DNA from: Flavobacteriales bacterium CG_4_10_14_0_2_um_filter_35_18
Lineage (GTDB): Bacteria; Bacteroidota; Bacteroidia; Flavobacteriales; Flavobacteriaceae
Assembly: GCA_002793215.1 (NCBI GenBank)
Contig: PFPU01000030.1
Coordinates: 1 to 39,597, forward strand
Direction of reading: 5' to 3'
DNA length: 39,597 nucleotides
The notes beneath the pieces are model-generated. The model saw nothing but the letters and a program-made list of their open reading frames with translations. It was not told where the DNA came from and did not search any database. Position numbers and translations under genes: made by a program. This document shows, one piece after another, positions 21,129 to 30,595 of this stretch. The first letter of the stretch is position 1; each line of letters begins with the position of its first letter.

Positions 21129-22487
21129 TTAACCTACTTCCTTTATCATCACGTCCATGGCGTGGCGGATAATGGTTTGGGCTTCAAGTTTAGAAGTGTT
21201 CGTAAAATCAATTAACGCAAAATCTTCGGGTGCGACTTCGTAAATGCCAAGACATTCCATTTTTTCGATATCGTCAATCATGGCAGCTTTGAGCAATTGC
21301 ATTGGATAAACATCCATTGGAAAAACTTGTTCCATTTCGCCGGTTACCACCAAAGCGCGTTCTTCACCATTTAAATTGGTGTCTAAATTGTATTTTTTAT
21401 TTGGTGTTAACCAAGAGAAAAAAGTTCTAGACAAACTCAATTTATTGTTTCCCACAAAGGGATGCCAGCCTAAAAAATCGTAATGGTTTCCTTCGGGAAT
21501 CACACAAATGGTGTTGGCAAAATATCTTAAATAACTATTTTTTAATATTTTAACACCCGAAAGCACATTGCCCGAAACAATTCTAAAATCACCTTCAACA
21601 AGGGTTTTAGTAAACAATTCTTCTAAGTTTTGACCGGTAAGTAAGCTGTAATATTGAGGCTCTTTAACGCCGGTACCCGCAAAACCAACAATGCGGTTTG
21701 CTAGGTAATGACCTGTTAAAAACAAGTCGCCTATAATGGCAACATCTTGAGGATTAACAGTCCAAACGTGTTCGCCTTGGTTAATGGGATCTATTTTTGC
21801 AATTTGAAAACTCACATTTCCGGCAGGATGATTGCCAAAAACTTGGTAAACATCAGCGTCTTTTACAAAGCTAAAAAATTCGGCATCTTTTGCGCCAATG
21901 CCAAGGTTTACTTTACCTGTTGTAAGTTTTGACAAGGCGGTAACTCCCGCTTGAAAGGCTTCTTTTCGGTCTTGTAAAACAAAGGCAAAATCGGCCGCAA
22001 GTGGCACGGTGTTATAAGCCGAAATAAAAATGGACTTAGGTTGCACATTAGGATTGGCAAAAACTTCGTATGGACGTTGTTTTATATAAGGCCAGCAACC
22101 GCTTTCAAGCAATTTTGCCTTAACTTGGTCTTGGTTTAAGGAAGCGACATCGGCTTTGCCAAAATCTTTATAGGTAACTTTAGCAGTGGCTAAAATTTCA
22201 ACGGTTAAAATTTTTCGTTTCGGACCTCGTTTTATATCGGCAATTTTACCTGAAACAGGGGCGGTAAATTTGATTTGTTCTTGATTTTTATCAAAGAACA
22301 AAACATCTCCTGCATTGACCAAATCATCAACTTTTACGGCTAACTTAGGCGTTAAACCATGAAAATCTGGTGGTTGAATTGCATAATGCGTAGTGGGGCT
22401 GAAACTACTTATTTTTTTAACCGATTCTCCTTGCAAAGGGATGTTTAATCCCCTCTTTATATGAATGTCTTTTGACATATAGTACAT
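21129..22487 (-). CDS. nqrA: Na+-translocating NADH:quinone reductase subunit A
   Basis: 452 aa; IHIKRGLNIPLQGE start; GFAGTGVKEPQYYSLLTGQNL. The true start may be an internal Met (MSKDIHIKRG). Confidence 0.95.
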   Translation of the reverse strand: MYYMSKDIHIKRGLNIPLQGESVKKISSFSPTTHYAIQPPDFHGLTPKLAVKVDDLVNAGDVLFFDKNQEQIKFTAPVSGKIADIKRGPKRKILTVEILATAKVTYKDFGKADVASLNQDQVKAKLLESGCWPYIKQRPYEVFANPNVQPKSIFISAYNTVPLAADFAFVLQDRKEAFQAGVTALSKLTTGKVNLGIGAKDAEFFSFVKDADVYQVFGNHPAGNVSFQIAKIDPINQGEHVWTVNPQDVAIIGDLFLTGHYLANRIVGFAGTGVKEPQYYSLLTGQNLEELFTKTLVEGDFRIVSGNVLSGVKILKNSYLRYFANTICVIPEGNHYDFLGWHPFVGNNKLSLSRTFFSWLTPNKKYNLDTNLNGEERALVVTGEMEQVFPMDVYPMQLLKAAMIDDIEKMECLGIYEVAPEDFALIDFTNTSKLEAQTIIRHAMDVMIKEVG

Positions 22488-22516
22488 TTAAATTATACAA
22501 GATTTGATAAGTGGCG

Positions 22517-22524
22517 CAAAGGTA
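22517..22524 (-). promoter_or_regulatory. Bacteroidetes-type -7 element (TACCTTTG on the minus strand) for the nqr operon
   Basis: Exact TAnnTTTG match about 30 nt upstream of nqrA. Confidence 0.5.
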
Positions 22525-22626
22525 AAAAATATCTTGATAAACATTCTTAAATTTAGCTTTATTTTAAACACTGTTTTGTAAATAACAACTGTTTTTTTAC
22601 TAGTTTTAAACCTCTTAAAAAGTTGT

Positions 22627-23880
22627 ATGAAAAACCACTTAATTATCTTTTACTTAATAGTTACTCTAATTCTTTTAAATTTAAATGTTTACGCCCAAAC
22701 TTTTGAAAAAAATAACGCACCGGCGGCCATAAAAAGTATTGAACTAAGACCTTTAAGCGCTAACAATTATGCGCCAATTATAAAATTGGGTGAGTCTTTA
22801 GTGCTTTCTTTTGACCAACTTGAAGCGATCGGTAAAAATTATACCTATACCATTATACATTGTAATTACAATTGGGAGCCTTCGAGGATTGCCACTACCG
22901 AATATATAGATGGCTTTGCGACCGATAATATTAGAGATTATAGCAGTTCGTTTAACACCTATCAAGCTTATAACCATTACCAAATGAACCTTCCAAACGA
23001 GAAAACGAAACTTAAAATTAGTGGAAATTATATCATTCAAGTTAAAAACGACTTAGATGAGCTTGTTTTTACAAGGCGTTTTATGGTTTATGACCCGCAA
23101 GTTACTGTTGGTGTGAGCGTGCATAAAAGCCAGTTGATTGCGAATTTTAACACACACCAAAATTTAGAATTTACGGTGAATGCCCATGCGTTTAGAATTA
23201 ATAATCCAGGTGAGGAAATTAAAATAAGCCTATATCAAAATAACGATTGGAATACCGCAATTAACAATTTAAAACCACAATTTTATTCCGGCAATCAGCT
23301 TATTTATAGGTATGCCGATAAAACTTTGTTTGAAGGAGGAAATGAATTTTTAAATTTTGACACTAAAAACATCAGAACGGCCACAGATCATGTATTTAAA
23401 ATCGCATTAAAAGACCTTTATCACACCTATTTATATACCGATGAAGGGCAAAATCATAAACCCTACACTTATTATCCAGATATAGACGGCAATTTTGTAA
23501 TCAGGTCGTTGAGTGGTGAAACCGCCATTACCGAAGCCGATTATACTTGGATTTATTTTAGCTTGCAACTAGATTTCAAGCCAGAAAATCAGATTTATGT
23601 TTATGGTAATTTTAACAACTGGCAATTGCAAGAAGACCAAAAAATGGCTTACAATCAAACTTCTGGTGTTTATGAAACCAAATTGCTTTTAAAACAAGGG
23701 TTTTATAATTATAAGTATGTTGAAAGCGGTCTAAATACTTTGAATTTAAATGCCATTTCGGGCAGTTTTTATCAAACCGAAAACAATTATACGGTATTGG
23801 TTTACTTTTCGGAATTTGGTAGTCGCTATGATAAACTTATCGGAATTGGATTGGCAAATTCAAGAAACCTTCAGAATTAA
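22627..23880 (+). CDS. DUF5103-family protein / type IX secretion system plug-protein homolog
   Basis: 417 aa; signal peptide; IKSIELRPL...PIIKLGESLVLSFDQL...YTYTIIHCNYNWEPS start pattern; C-terminal YVYGNFNNWQ region. Confidence 0.8.
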   Translation: MKNHLIIFYLIVTLILLNLNVYAQTFEKNNAPAAIKSIELRPLSANNYAPIIKLGESLVLSFDQLEAIGKNYTYTIIHCNYNWEPSRIATTEYIDGFATDNIRDYSSSFNTYQAYNHYQMNLPNEKTKLKISGNYIIQVKNDLDELVFTRRFMVYDPQVTVGVSVHKSQLIANFNTHQNLEFTVNAHAFRINNPGEEIKISLYQNNDWNTAINNLKPQFYSGNQLIYRYADKTLFEGGNEFLNFDTKNIRTATDHVFKIALKDLYHTYLYTDEGQNHKPYTYYPDIDGNFVIRSLSGETAITEADYTWIYFSLQLDFKPENQIYVYGNFNNWQLQEDQKMAYNQTSGVYETKLLLKQGFYNYKYVESGLNTLNLNAISGSFYQTENNYTVLVYFSEFGSRYDKLIGIGLANSRNLQN

Positions 23881-24614
23881 TTTTCCAATACTTTAAAGGC
23901 AATCGGCAAGGCATAGCTCACATTAACAGCGCGGTTTCTCTGACGACCGGGGGTAATTTTTGGCAGTAATTTAATAACGCGTTCGGCTTCGTTTTCTAGA
24001 CTTTTGTGTGGCGCTCTGACTTTTATATTTACAATATCGCCGTTTTTATCGATGGTAAAAAGTACAAATATTTTTTTTATTCCGGGCGCTAAACCTAAAT
24101 CTTGAGCGAGATTACTTTTAAAATTTTTTTGAACTAGCAAATTTACTTGCGCGTTAAAGCAATCTCTTTTTTCGGCTTTTGTACCTTTACATCCCGGAAA
24201 AACAGGCACTTCTTCAATTACGGCAAAGGGAATATCTTCGGCAACAACTTCTTCTTCAACAACTTCGTTAATATTATCTGATTTTACGATTTGATTAATA
24301 GCTACGTTTTCATTTGTTTCGGTTGATTGTAAAATAGCCTCCTCGATTTTGGTGTTGTTTTTTACAACCTCTATAATTTCGGGTGCAACAGGCATTGCTT
24401 GAGGGGTTATAATTTCTTCTGGTTTTTGAATTAATGGAATTTCTTCAATAACTTCAGAGGGCATAAAATAATTAGTCGCCATGTCGATACTACGGTCAAA
24501 AGATTTGATGTTTAACGCCAAGTAAGTAACCAATAAAGCGAGTGCTAAACCAAGTTGTAAGAATAGAACAGAATAATTTTCTAATCTTGCGCGTGCATTT
24601 TTTTTAATTTCCAT
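23877..24614 (-). CDS. TonB-family energy transducer protein
   Basis: 245 aa; single N-terminal TM, Glu/Pro-rich linker, TonB C-terminal-like domain (VPVFPGCKGT...RDCFN...VLFTIDKNGDIVNIKVRAPHKSLENEAERVIKLLPKITPG). Confidence 0.88.
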   Translation of the reverse strand: MEIKKNARARLENYSVLFLQLGLALALLVTYLALNIKSFDRSIDMATNYFMPSEVIEEIPLIQKPEEIITPQAMPVAPEIIEVVKNNTKIEEAILQSTETNENVAINQIVKSDNINEVVEEEVVAEDIPFAVIEEVPVFPGCKGTKAEKRDCFNAQVNLLVQKNFKSNLAQDLGLAPGIKKIFVLFTIDKNGDIVNIKVRAPHKSLENEAERVIKLLPKITPGRQRNRAVNVSYALPIAFKVLEN

Positions 24615-24733
24615 AATACACTATTTTAAGTTAAAACCTAAAGGTAAGATGTAATTTGAAACTATTAAATGACAATTATCAGTTTAAAAAATTAAATATA
24701 AGGCGTTTAATCCTAAAGTTGTTAAGCCGGTAA

Positions 24734-25516
24734 TTAAAAATCTTTCTTTTTAACTTTCAAATTCATCCGCAAAACAGGGAGTATTATCCAAATTGTCAAT
24801 AGACCCAGTGCTATAAAAAGACCAAAGTTTGTGCCAAAAAATTGTTTAAAAACCGCACCTGTGTAGCCCAATAATGCGGAAATATCCAACTTCAATAGAA
24901 TTAAAATCCGTGATAAATCGATTGGATTGAACATTGTTGCCGCCAATGAAAATTTATCCAAGGGATAAGAATTAAAAAGAACGAGAAAAATTAGAAAAAT
25001 CCCGTCGTAAATAACGGCCAAAAACAGCCACATTAAAATGGCATAGCCAAATCCCTTGATTTTATTTTCGGTAGAAAGGGCAATGTTGTAAGACAGCGCC
25101 ACAAAAATAAAATTGAGAAAAGCGCCCACAACCAACAACAAACTAAAATTGAAAATTGCGGCAGATTGAAACAATCCATACAAAACAAACGGTATTCCAA
25201 GTCCCAAAACCAAACTCAAGGTCAGGGAAATGGAGATTCCCAAATACTGTCCCATAAAAATTTTGCTTCTGTTTATGGGTTGTGCGAGCAGCAATTCGGT
25301 AAATTCCTTTGAATTGTAATAATACATCACGCCAAAAATAGTTCCGATTAAAGGCGTTAGAACAATGATGATATTCATTAAAGTGATGACGGCTTTATCC
25401 ACATCATTGTTCAGAAATAACAGCACAAAACCCAGAAGTAAATAAAACATAAAGTACACATAACTCCAGCGACTGCGCATTAAATCGTAAAAACTGTATT
25501 TTAATATTTTAAGCAT
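24734..25516 (-). CDS. nosY: ABC transporter permease, NosY-like
   Basis: 260 aa; six hydrophobic segments; ELLLAQPINRSKIFMGQYLG; position after nosF. Confidence 0.85.
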   Translation of the reverse strand: MLKILKYSFYDLMRSRWSYVYFMFYLLLGFVLLFLNNDVDKAVITLMNIIIVLTPLIGTIFGVMYYYNSKEFTELLLAQPINRSKIFMGQYLGISISLTLSLVLGLGIPFVLYGLFQSAAIFNFSLLLVVGAFLNFIFVALSYNIALSTENKIKGFGYAILMWLFLAVIYDGIFLIFLVLFNSYPLDKFSLAATMFNPIDLSRILILLKLDISALLGYTGAVFKQFFGTNFGLFIALGLLTIWIILPVLRMNLKVKKKDF

Positions 25517-26216
25517 ATTGTTTGGCTATTAAATTGGCAATGGCGTGCTCTAAATTTTCGTTATTCATTTGCTTTTTAAGCGCATCAACAGTTCCTTTAA
25601 AATAAATTTTGCCATCGAGCAGGAAAACAATTTCATCGGCAACTTCTTCCACAAAACTCATAATGTGAGTGGTGATTAAGATGGTTTTTCCTTTGGATTT
25701 TTCCTTCTGAATAATTTCTTTTAAATGAATTAGCGCGATTGGATCCAAGCCATTTGTGGGTTCATCCAACACAATTAAATCACTGTCGAACATAAACGCG
25801 AGCACAATGTTTACTTTTTGTTTTGTGCCTCCCGATAAATTTCCCAACTTTTTATCTAAAGAAGTTTTCAGTCCAAAAAGCTCAATAAGTTCTTCTGAAT
25901 TTGATGTTTTTGGACGCAGGTTTTTTACCATTTCTATCAACTCCATCACCGATAAGTTTGGCGGAAAATTGGCTATTTGCGGCAAATAATTTAAGTTATT
26001 GCGATATGCCCACTGCCGCAGCACAGTTTTTTTTTCGAAAATGATATCGCCTTTATTTGGAATGACCATTCCAAGCAAACATTTGATCAAGGTTGTTTTT
26101 CCCGAGCCGTTTGGCCCAAGTATGGCAAAAATGCCGCCTTTTTTTATCTCCAGGTTTAAACCATCTAAAACGACTAATTTTCCGAATCGTTTGTGTAAAT
26201 TTTTAAATTCAATCAT
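25509..26216 (-). CDS. nosF: ABC transporter ATP-binding protein, NosF-like
   Basis: 235 aa; Walker A LGPNGSGKTTLIK, signature NLSGGTKQKVNI, Walker B DLIVLDEPTNGLDP; position between nosD and nosY. Confidence 0.92.
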   Translation of the reverse strand: MIEFKNLHKRFGKLVVLDGLNLEIKKGGIFAILGPNGSGKTTLIKCLLGMVIPNKGDIIFEKKTVLRQWAYRNNLNYLPQIANFPPNLSVMELIEMVKNLRPKTSNSEELIELFGLKTSLDKKLGNLSGGTKQKVNIVLAFMFDSDLIVLDEPTNGLDPIALIHLKEIIQKEKSKGKTILITTHIMSFVEEVADEIVFLLDGKIYFKGTVDALKKQMNNENLEHAIANLIAKQYA

Positions 26217-27441
26217 TTGCTTTTTTCATTAGGGGTTTGTTGTCCAGTAAATCATCTGGCGTAAAAACAGGTGAAACTTTTTCGGAAAAATTGATGATGT
26301 CAACAAACAAACTTCTCAATAAAATTAAGGTTTCCGGTGTTTTATTTACGATGTACGAAAACAGTTTTACAGGCCGGTAAGGCACATCTCCAATGCCGTT
26401 TTTATCCAAATCGTAGCCTGTATATTCACTCCAGTAATTGTTGTTGAAAAAATTGTCGTTTAATTCACTGTTATACGATAAATCGAAAGCGTTATTTAAA
26501 AAATTATTGTTCGTAAATTTGTTTTGGTAACAAGCACCACGCACTTTTAGCGCCCAACCATTCCGCAAAAAAGTATTGTTTTTGTAATTGATGCGCGATG
26601 AACCCTCTACATTAATGCCAATGGTATTTTGCTCAAAGGTGTTATTTACAATTTCGGCATCGTTAATTTCTTTGAGCAATAATCCATAAGAAGCTGATCC
26701 CCAATTGAGAATAAAGGCATTATCATGCATTTTAATGTTTTTAGAAAACATCACAGCCACACCAGCACCATTATTTTTAAACAGATTGTGATGGTATTCA
26801 TTTTTATCCGAAAACATAAAATGCAAACCGTATCTCAAATTTTGATAACTCTTGTTATTTGAAATCACACTATTTGAAACAAATTCTAGATAAATGCCAT
26901 CTCTAAGCCCACTTAAATCATTGTTTTTTATAATAACATCTGAGGTATGCCACATGTGAATACCATTCCCCGAGCCAGCTTCGCTTAATGATACACTTGA
27001 AATGTGGTTGTTTTCTATCAATCCAAAATGCGATTTTTCTATTAAGATTCCGAAAAATAAATTCCGAAGTTTTAGATTTTTTATGGTAAAATGTTTGCTA
27101 TGAGCAATTAAAATAGCCGCATAATCTTTTGTAAAACTGCGTCCTACATTGATAATCGTTAAGTTTTGAATGCTAAAATAATCGGTATTAACACTCAAAA
27201 TAGTGCCCTTATTTTCACCGTCAATGGTTGGATTGTCAATGCCAATAATGGTTAAAGGTATTTTAATAATGAGGTTGCGCGCCTTGTAAACGCCACTGTA
27301 AATCAAAATGGTGTCGCCTTTTTGTGCGTGCGCTATTGCGGATGAGAGCTCGGTTTCTTTACACGATTTGCATACTTTTATAATATTGGCATAAGTCAAT
27401 AAAGGGACAAGCAATAAAAAAAGGAAAGCTCTTTTAGCCAT
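26209..27441 (-). CDS. nosD: NosD, periplasmic right-handed beta-helix copper-insertion protein
   Basis: 410 aa; signal peptide; repeated beta-helix N-N/D-x-x patterns; GNGIHMWHTSDVIIKNNDLSGLRDGIYLEFV and YGLHFMFSDKNEYHHNLFKNNGAGVAVMFSK. Confidence 0.93.
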   Translation of the reverse strand: MAKRAFLFLLLVPLLTYANIIKVCKSCKETELSSAIAHAQKGDTILIYSGVYKARNLIIKIPLTIIGIDNPTIDGENKGTILSVNTDYFSIQNLTIINVGRSFTKDYAAILIAHSKHFTIKNLKLRNLFFGILIEKSHFGLIENNHISSVSLSEAGSGNGIHMWHTSDVIIKNNDLSGLRDGIYLEFVSNSVISNNKSYQNLRYGLHFMFSDKNEYHHNLFKNNGAGVAVMFSKNIKMHDNAFILNWGSASYGLLLKEINDAEIVNNTFEQNTIGINVEGSSRINYKNNTFLRNGWALKVRGACYQNKFTNNNFLNNAFDLSYNSELNDNFFNNNYWSEYTGYDLDKNGIGDVPYRPVKLFSYIVNKTPETLILLRSLFVDIINFSEKVSPVFTPDDLLDNKPLMKKAND

Positions 27442-27875
27442 TAGTTTTTGATTTTTTCAATTATTTCTTGCCACGTGAAAATTTCACCGCCATTTTCGGA
27501 TTGCATTTTTTGTGCTTCTGCTAAGGTGCCAAAAGCGGATAAGTTTTCACCCATCGGACTTTTAATGGCAGAACTCACCAAATAACTAGAAGTTTTAGCA
27601 TCCATAAATTGATTGGAAGTTCCAAAATGAGCTACTTGAATAACTGACAGAGATTTTTCATCTTGCGATTTAAGTTCATTAATCATACATTCAATACTGT
27701 CAAAATTAAATTGCTTTCCTTTTTTGGTCCTATAAAATGAAGCGTGATTTTGATCTACAATGGTCATCTCACAAAAGTGGCAATGGGCTTTACCATAATT
27801 TATTGCCTCAGGTTTCATGGTACACGAACATAACAAAAGGAAACAAATAGCCGGCAAAATAAATTTTGTAGTCAT
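27441..27875 (-). CDS. nosL: NosL copper chaperone lipoprotein
   Basis: 144 aa; lipobox LLCSC; CHFCEMTIVDQNHASF copper-binding motif. Confidence 0.9.
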   Translation of the reverse strand: MTTKFILPAICFLLLCSCTMKPEAINYGKAHCHFCEMTIVDQNHASFYRTKKGKQFNFDSIECMINELKSQDEKSLSVIQVAHFGTSNQFMDAKTSSYLVSSAIKSPMGENLSAFGTLAEAQKMQSENGGEIFTWQEIIEKIKN

Positions 27876-27909
27876 GTTTTTAATTTTTAAAGTTTGTAAA
27901 TCTAAATAA

Positions 27910-27949
27910 AAAACGCGTATGTGATTAGGTGTTAAAAAATACGCGTTTT
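27910..27949 (-). terminator. Terminator-like or attenuator hairpin between the 195-aa ORF and nosL
   Basis: Perfect 11-bp inverted repeat AAAACGCGTAT / ATACGCGTTTT, 18-nt loop, T-rich tail on the minus strand. Confidence 0.6.
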
Positions 27950-27961
27950 AAAATTGGGGGG

Positions 27962-28549
27962 CTATTTTTTAGATTCTTTATGTCCTATAAAAAAGGCTAT
28001 TAGAGTTAATGCCATTCCTAAAAAAAGGAGGTAAGCGCCCGTTCTAGGATAAGAACGTGCCTTAAAATTCAGGATAAGCTCCGTTCCAAACAACGGTGGC
28101 TGGTAATCTAATGGCGAACCATCTGGATTTAAAAATTTTATAGCCGCCTTTGCATTTAAATCATGACCATAAGTGTATTCCCAAAGATAAAAGTCATACA
28201 TGCCTGCTATGCCCAAAATCAGCATTAAAATAAACCATACCAAATACCATTGGTAATGGGCTTTGAAGCCGATTAATAATCCCAAAATTACCATGCCTAT
28301 AATAACTTTAGGAAAAATTTTGAATTCAGTCATTTCGGTTGGAATTGGTTTCATCCCAACATAATGATTCATTAAATTGATATTTTGGATGTCGTTAGGG
28401 TTGGCATCTACAATTTTGGTAATAAAAATATTCATCCCAATGGGTTGGGGATATTGAGGTGCTTCGAGTGTAATGTTCCATAAAGGAAAAACAAATAATA
28501 ACAACAATAATGCAGAACCGACGAGCATCATGATTTTAGACTTTTTCAT
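27962..28549 (-). CDS. Uncharacterised 4-TM membrane protein in the nos operon (between nosZ and nosL)
   Basis: 195 aa; about four hydrophobic helices; motifs PQYPQPIGMNIFI and NHYVGMKPIP; co-directional with nosZ. Confidence 0.85.
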   Translation of the reverse strand: MKKSKIMMLVGSALLLLLFVFPLWNITLEAPQYPQPIGMNIFITKIVDANPNDIQNINLMNHYVGMKPIPTEMTEFKIFPKVIIGMVILGLLIGFKAHYQWYLVWFILMLILGIAGMYDFYLWEYTYGHDLNAKAAIKFLNPDGSPLDYQPPLFGTELILNFKARSYPRTGAYLLFLGMALTLIAFFIGHKESKK

Positions 28550-28567
28550 GCGGACTTATTTTAAAAT

Positions 28568-28590
28568 AAAGGGCAGTTTTACTGCCCTTT
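28568..28590 (-). terminator. Intercistronic hairpin immediately downstream of nosZ
   Basis: AAAGGGCAGT-TTT-ACTGCCCTTT perfect 10-bp stem; moderately T-rich tail (ATTTTAAAAT) on the minus strand. Confidence 0.6.
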
Positions 28591-28597
28591 ACAGATT

Positions 28598-30577
28598 TTA
28601 TTTGCCTAATTTATCACCATCTAAGGTATATGAAATGGGCACATTTGAATTTTTTGGAGAAATGCGAATATAACCTTGCATTTCTTGATGTAAAGCAGAA
28701 CAAAAATCGGTACAATAAAATGGCCATACACCTACTTCTTTTGGTTCCCATACCAAAGTGGTGGTTCTACCAGGCATAATCAACAATTCTGAATTATTGT
28801 TTCCAAGCACTGCAAAACCATGAGGCACGTCATAATCTTGCTCAAGATTGGTAATGTGAAAAAATACTTTATCGCCTACTTGTACGCCTTCAATATTATC
28901 AGGGGCAAAATGGCTGCGAATCATCGTCATATAAACATGTACTTCGTTTCCTTTTCTCACCACTTTTCCTTCTGATTCTCCTTTAATGGCATTCGTATGT
29001 TTATTTTCTTCTAGTTTGTAAATCTTTTGAGAATTTGCCATAATTTTTTCAGCAGGAATTCCGGCGGCATAATGAGGTTCTCCAATGGTAGGAAAATCTA
29101 GCAACAATTGCATTTTATCACCACTTATATCAAATAATTGAGCCGATTGACTCACTTCGGGACCAGTTGGTAAAAAGCGGTCTTTGGTAATTTTATTCAT
29201 CGCAACTAAGTATTTGCCAAATGGTTTACGTGAGTTTCCACCTGGAATCATCAAGTGACCAATTGAATAAAATACTGGCTGACGATCAAGCACTTCCCAA
29301 GTTCCCAATTTCCATTTTACCACTTCAGAAGAGATAAAAAACGATGTATAAGCATTTCCATTTGCATCAAATTCGGTGTGTAGTGGTCCTAAACCAGGTT
29401 GCACAACAGTACCAGCTAAAACAGCTTCGTATTTCAAAATTGGAATGCCATAGGCATCGCCATCAAACTTTTTATTTTCGATAGCCGCCATCATTTTGGT
29501 ATAAGAATGTACCGTAATGCTCGCCGCCAATTTGCCACTGCCAACAATGTATTCGCCTGTTGGGTCAACATCACAACCGTGTGGTGATTTTGGAGTCGGT
29601 AAAAAATATACCAAACCGGGGCATTCAGCAGGGTTTAAAACACGAACTGTTTTACCCCAAGTGGTGGTAGCTGTATGCGTGTTTTCATTAAAATTATTAT
29701 GGGCATAATTTACGGGCATGGTGGTAAATTTTCCCGCTTTTAAATATTCTTCCGCTTTTTTCCAGTTAACGGCAGCGATAAAATCTTTGTCATTTTGTGA
29801 GGCATTTACTTCTAGTAAACTATTGGCTTCCTCACTATTATAGGTGGTAAAGAAAAACCAGCCGTGAGATTTTCCGCGTCCGGGATGTGCTTTGTCATAA
29901 TCAAAGCCGGGCATCATAATTTGAAAAGACAAATCCATTTGACCAGACTCTTGATCTACTTTAATAAAACTAATAGCGCCTTTAAAATTGCCTTTATAAT
30001 CTTTTATAGGCATATCTCTTTGAGGAATTGGAACCGAAAAACGTGTTCCTGCTACCACATATTCTGTGTTTTCGGTAACATAAGCCGACGTGTGATTACC
30101 AGCCGAATTTGGAATTTCTAAAATCTCGGAGGTTTCAAAAGTTTTTAAACTGATACGCGCAATGCGAGGTGTGTTGTTTTCATTGATAAACACCCATCTG
30201 CCGTCAAGCTCACCATTAGTTTGTGAAATATCAGGATGGTGTGCATCACCCCAAGGCACAAAACCGTGAGAGGTCATCATCATGGCTTTGGTTTCTTCGC
30301 TATAACCGTATCCTTTTTCAGGGTCTTGCGAAAAAACAGGAATCACTCTAAACAATCTGCCTGAAGGCAAACCATATACTGAAAGTTGACCGCTAAATCC
30401 GCCAGAAACGAAAGCATAAAACTCATCATATTTTCCTGGGGCTACATAAACGCGCTCGGCAGCATTTGATGCTAAAGCTCCATTTGCTTGACCATCTTTT
30501 TTACCGCTTTTATTACAAGCCGTAAAAAATGAAAGGACTACCATTGCCAAAAAGGCATTTCTAACTATTGATTTCAT
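28598..30577 (-). CDS. nosZ: Nitrous-oxide reductase, clade II-type (Sec/lipoprotein signal)
   Basis: 659 aa; CuA motif FYCTDFCSALHQEMQGYI; PKSPHGCDVDPTGEYIVGSGKL; GPLHTEFDANGNAYTSFF; signal peptide ending FFTAC without a twin-Arg motif. Confidence 0.97.
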   Translation of the reverse strand: MKSIVRNAFLAMVVLSFFTACNKSGKKDGQANGALASNAAERVYVAPGKYDEFYAFVSGGFSGQLSVYGLPSGRLFRVIPVFSQDPEKGYGYSEETKAMMMTSHGFVPWGDAHHPDISQTNGELDGRWVFINENNTPRIARISLKTFETSEILEIPNSAGNHTSAYVTENTEYVVAGTRFSVPIPQRDMPIKDYKGNFKGAISFIKVDQESGQMDLSFQIMMPGFDYDKAHPGRGKSHGWFFFTTYNSEEANSLLEVNASQNDKDFIAAVNWKKAEEYLKAGKFTTMPVNYAHNNFNENTHTATTTWGKTVRVLNPAECPGLVYFLPTPKSPHGCDVDPTGEYIVGSGKLAASITVHSYTKMMAAIENKKFDGDAYGIPILKYEAVLAGTVVQPGLGPLHTEFDANGNAYTSFFISSEVVKWKLGTWEVLDRQPVFYSIGHLMIPGGNSRKPFGKYLVAMNKITKDRFLPTGPEVSQSAQLFDISGDKMQLLLDFPTIGEPHYAAGIPAEKIMANSQKIYKLEENKHTNAIKGESEGKVVRKGNEVHVYMTMIRSHFAPDNIEGVQVGDKVFFHITNLEQDYDVPHGFAVLGNNNSELLIMPGRTTTLVWEPKEVGVWPFYCTDFCSALHQEMQGYIRISPKNSNVPISYTLDGDKLGK

Positions 30578-30595
30578 TTGTTATAATTTAGGTTG

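Noticed and set aside
26209-27441. Tandem-repeat-like NN/D patterns in nosD as a DNA repeat or CRISPR-like array
   Set aside because: They are degenerate protein-level beta-helix repeats, not nucleotide repeats.
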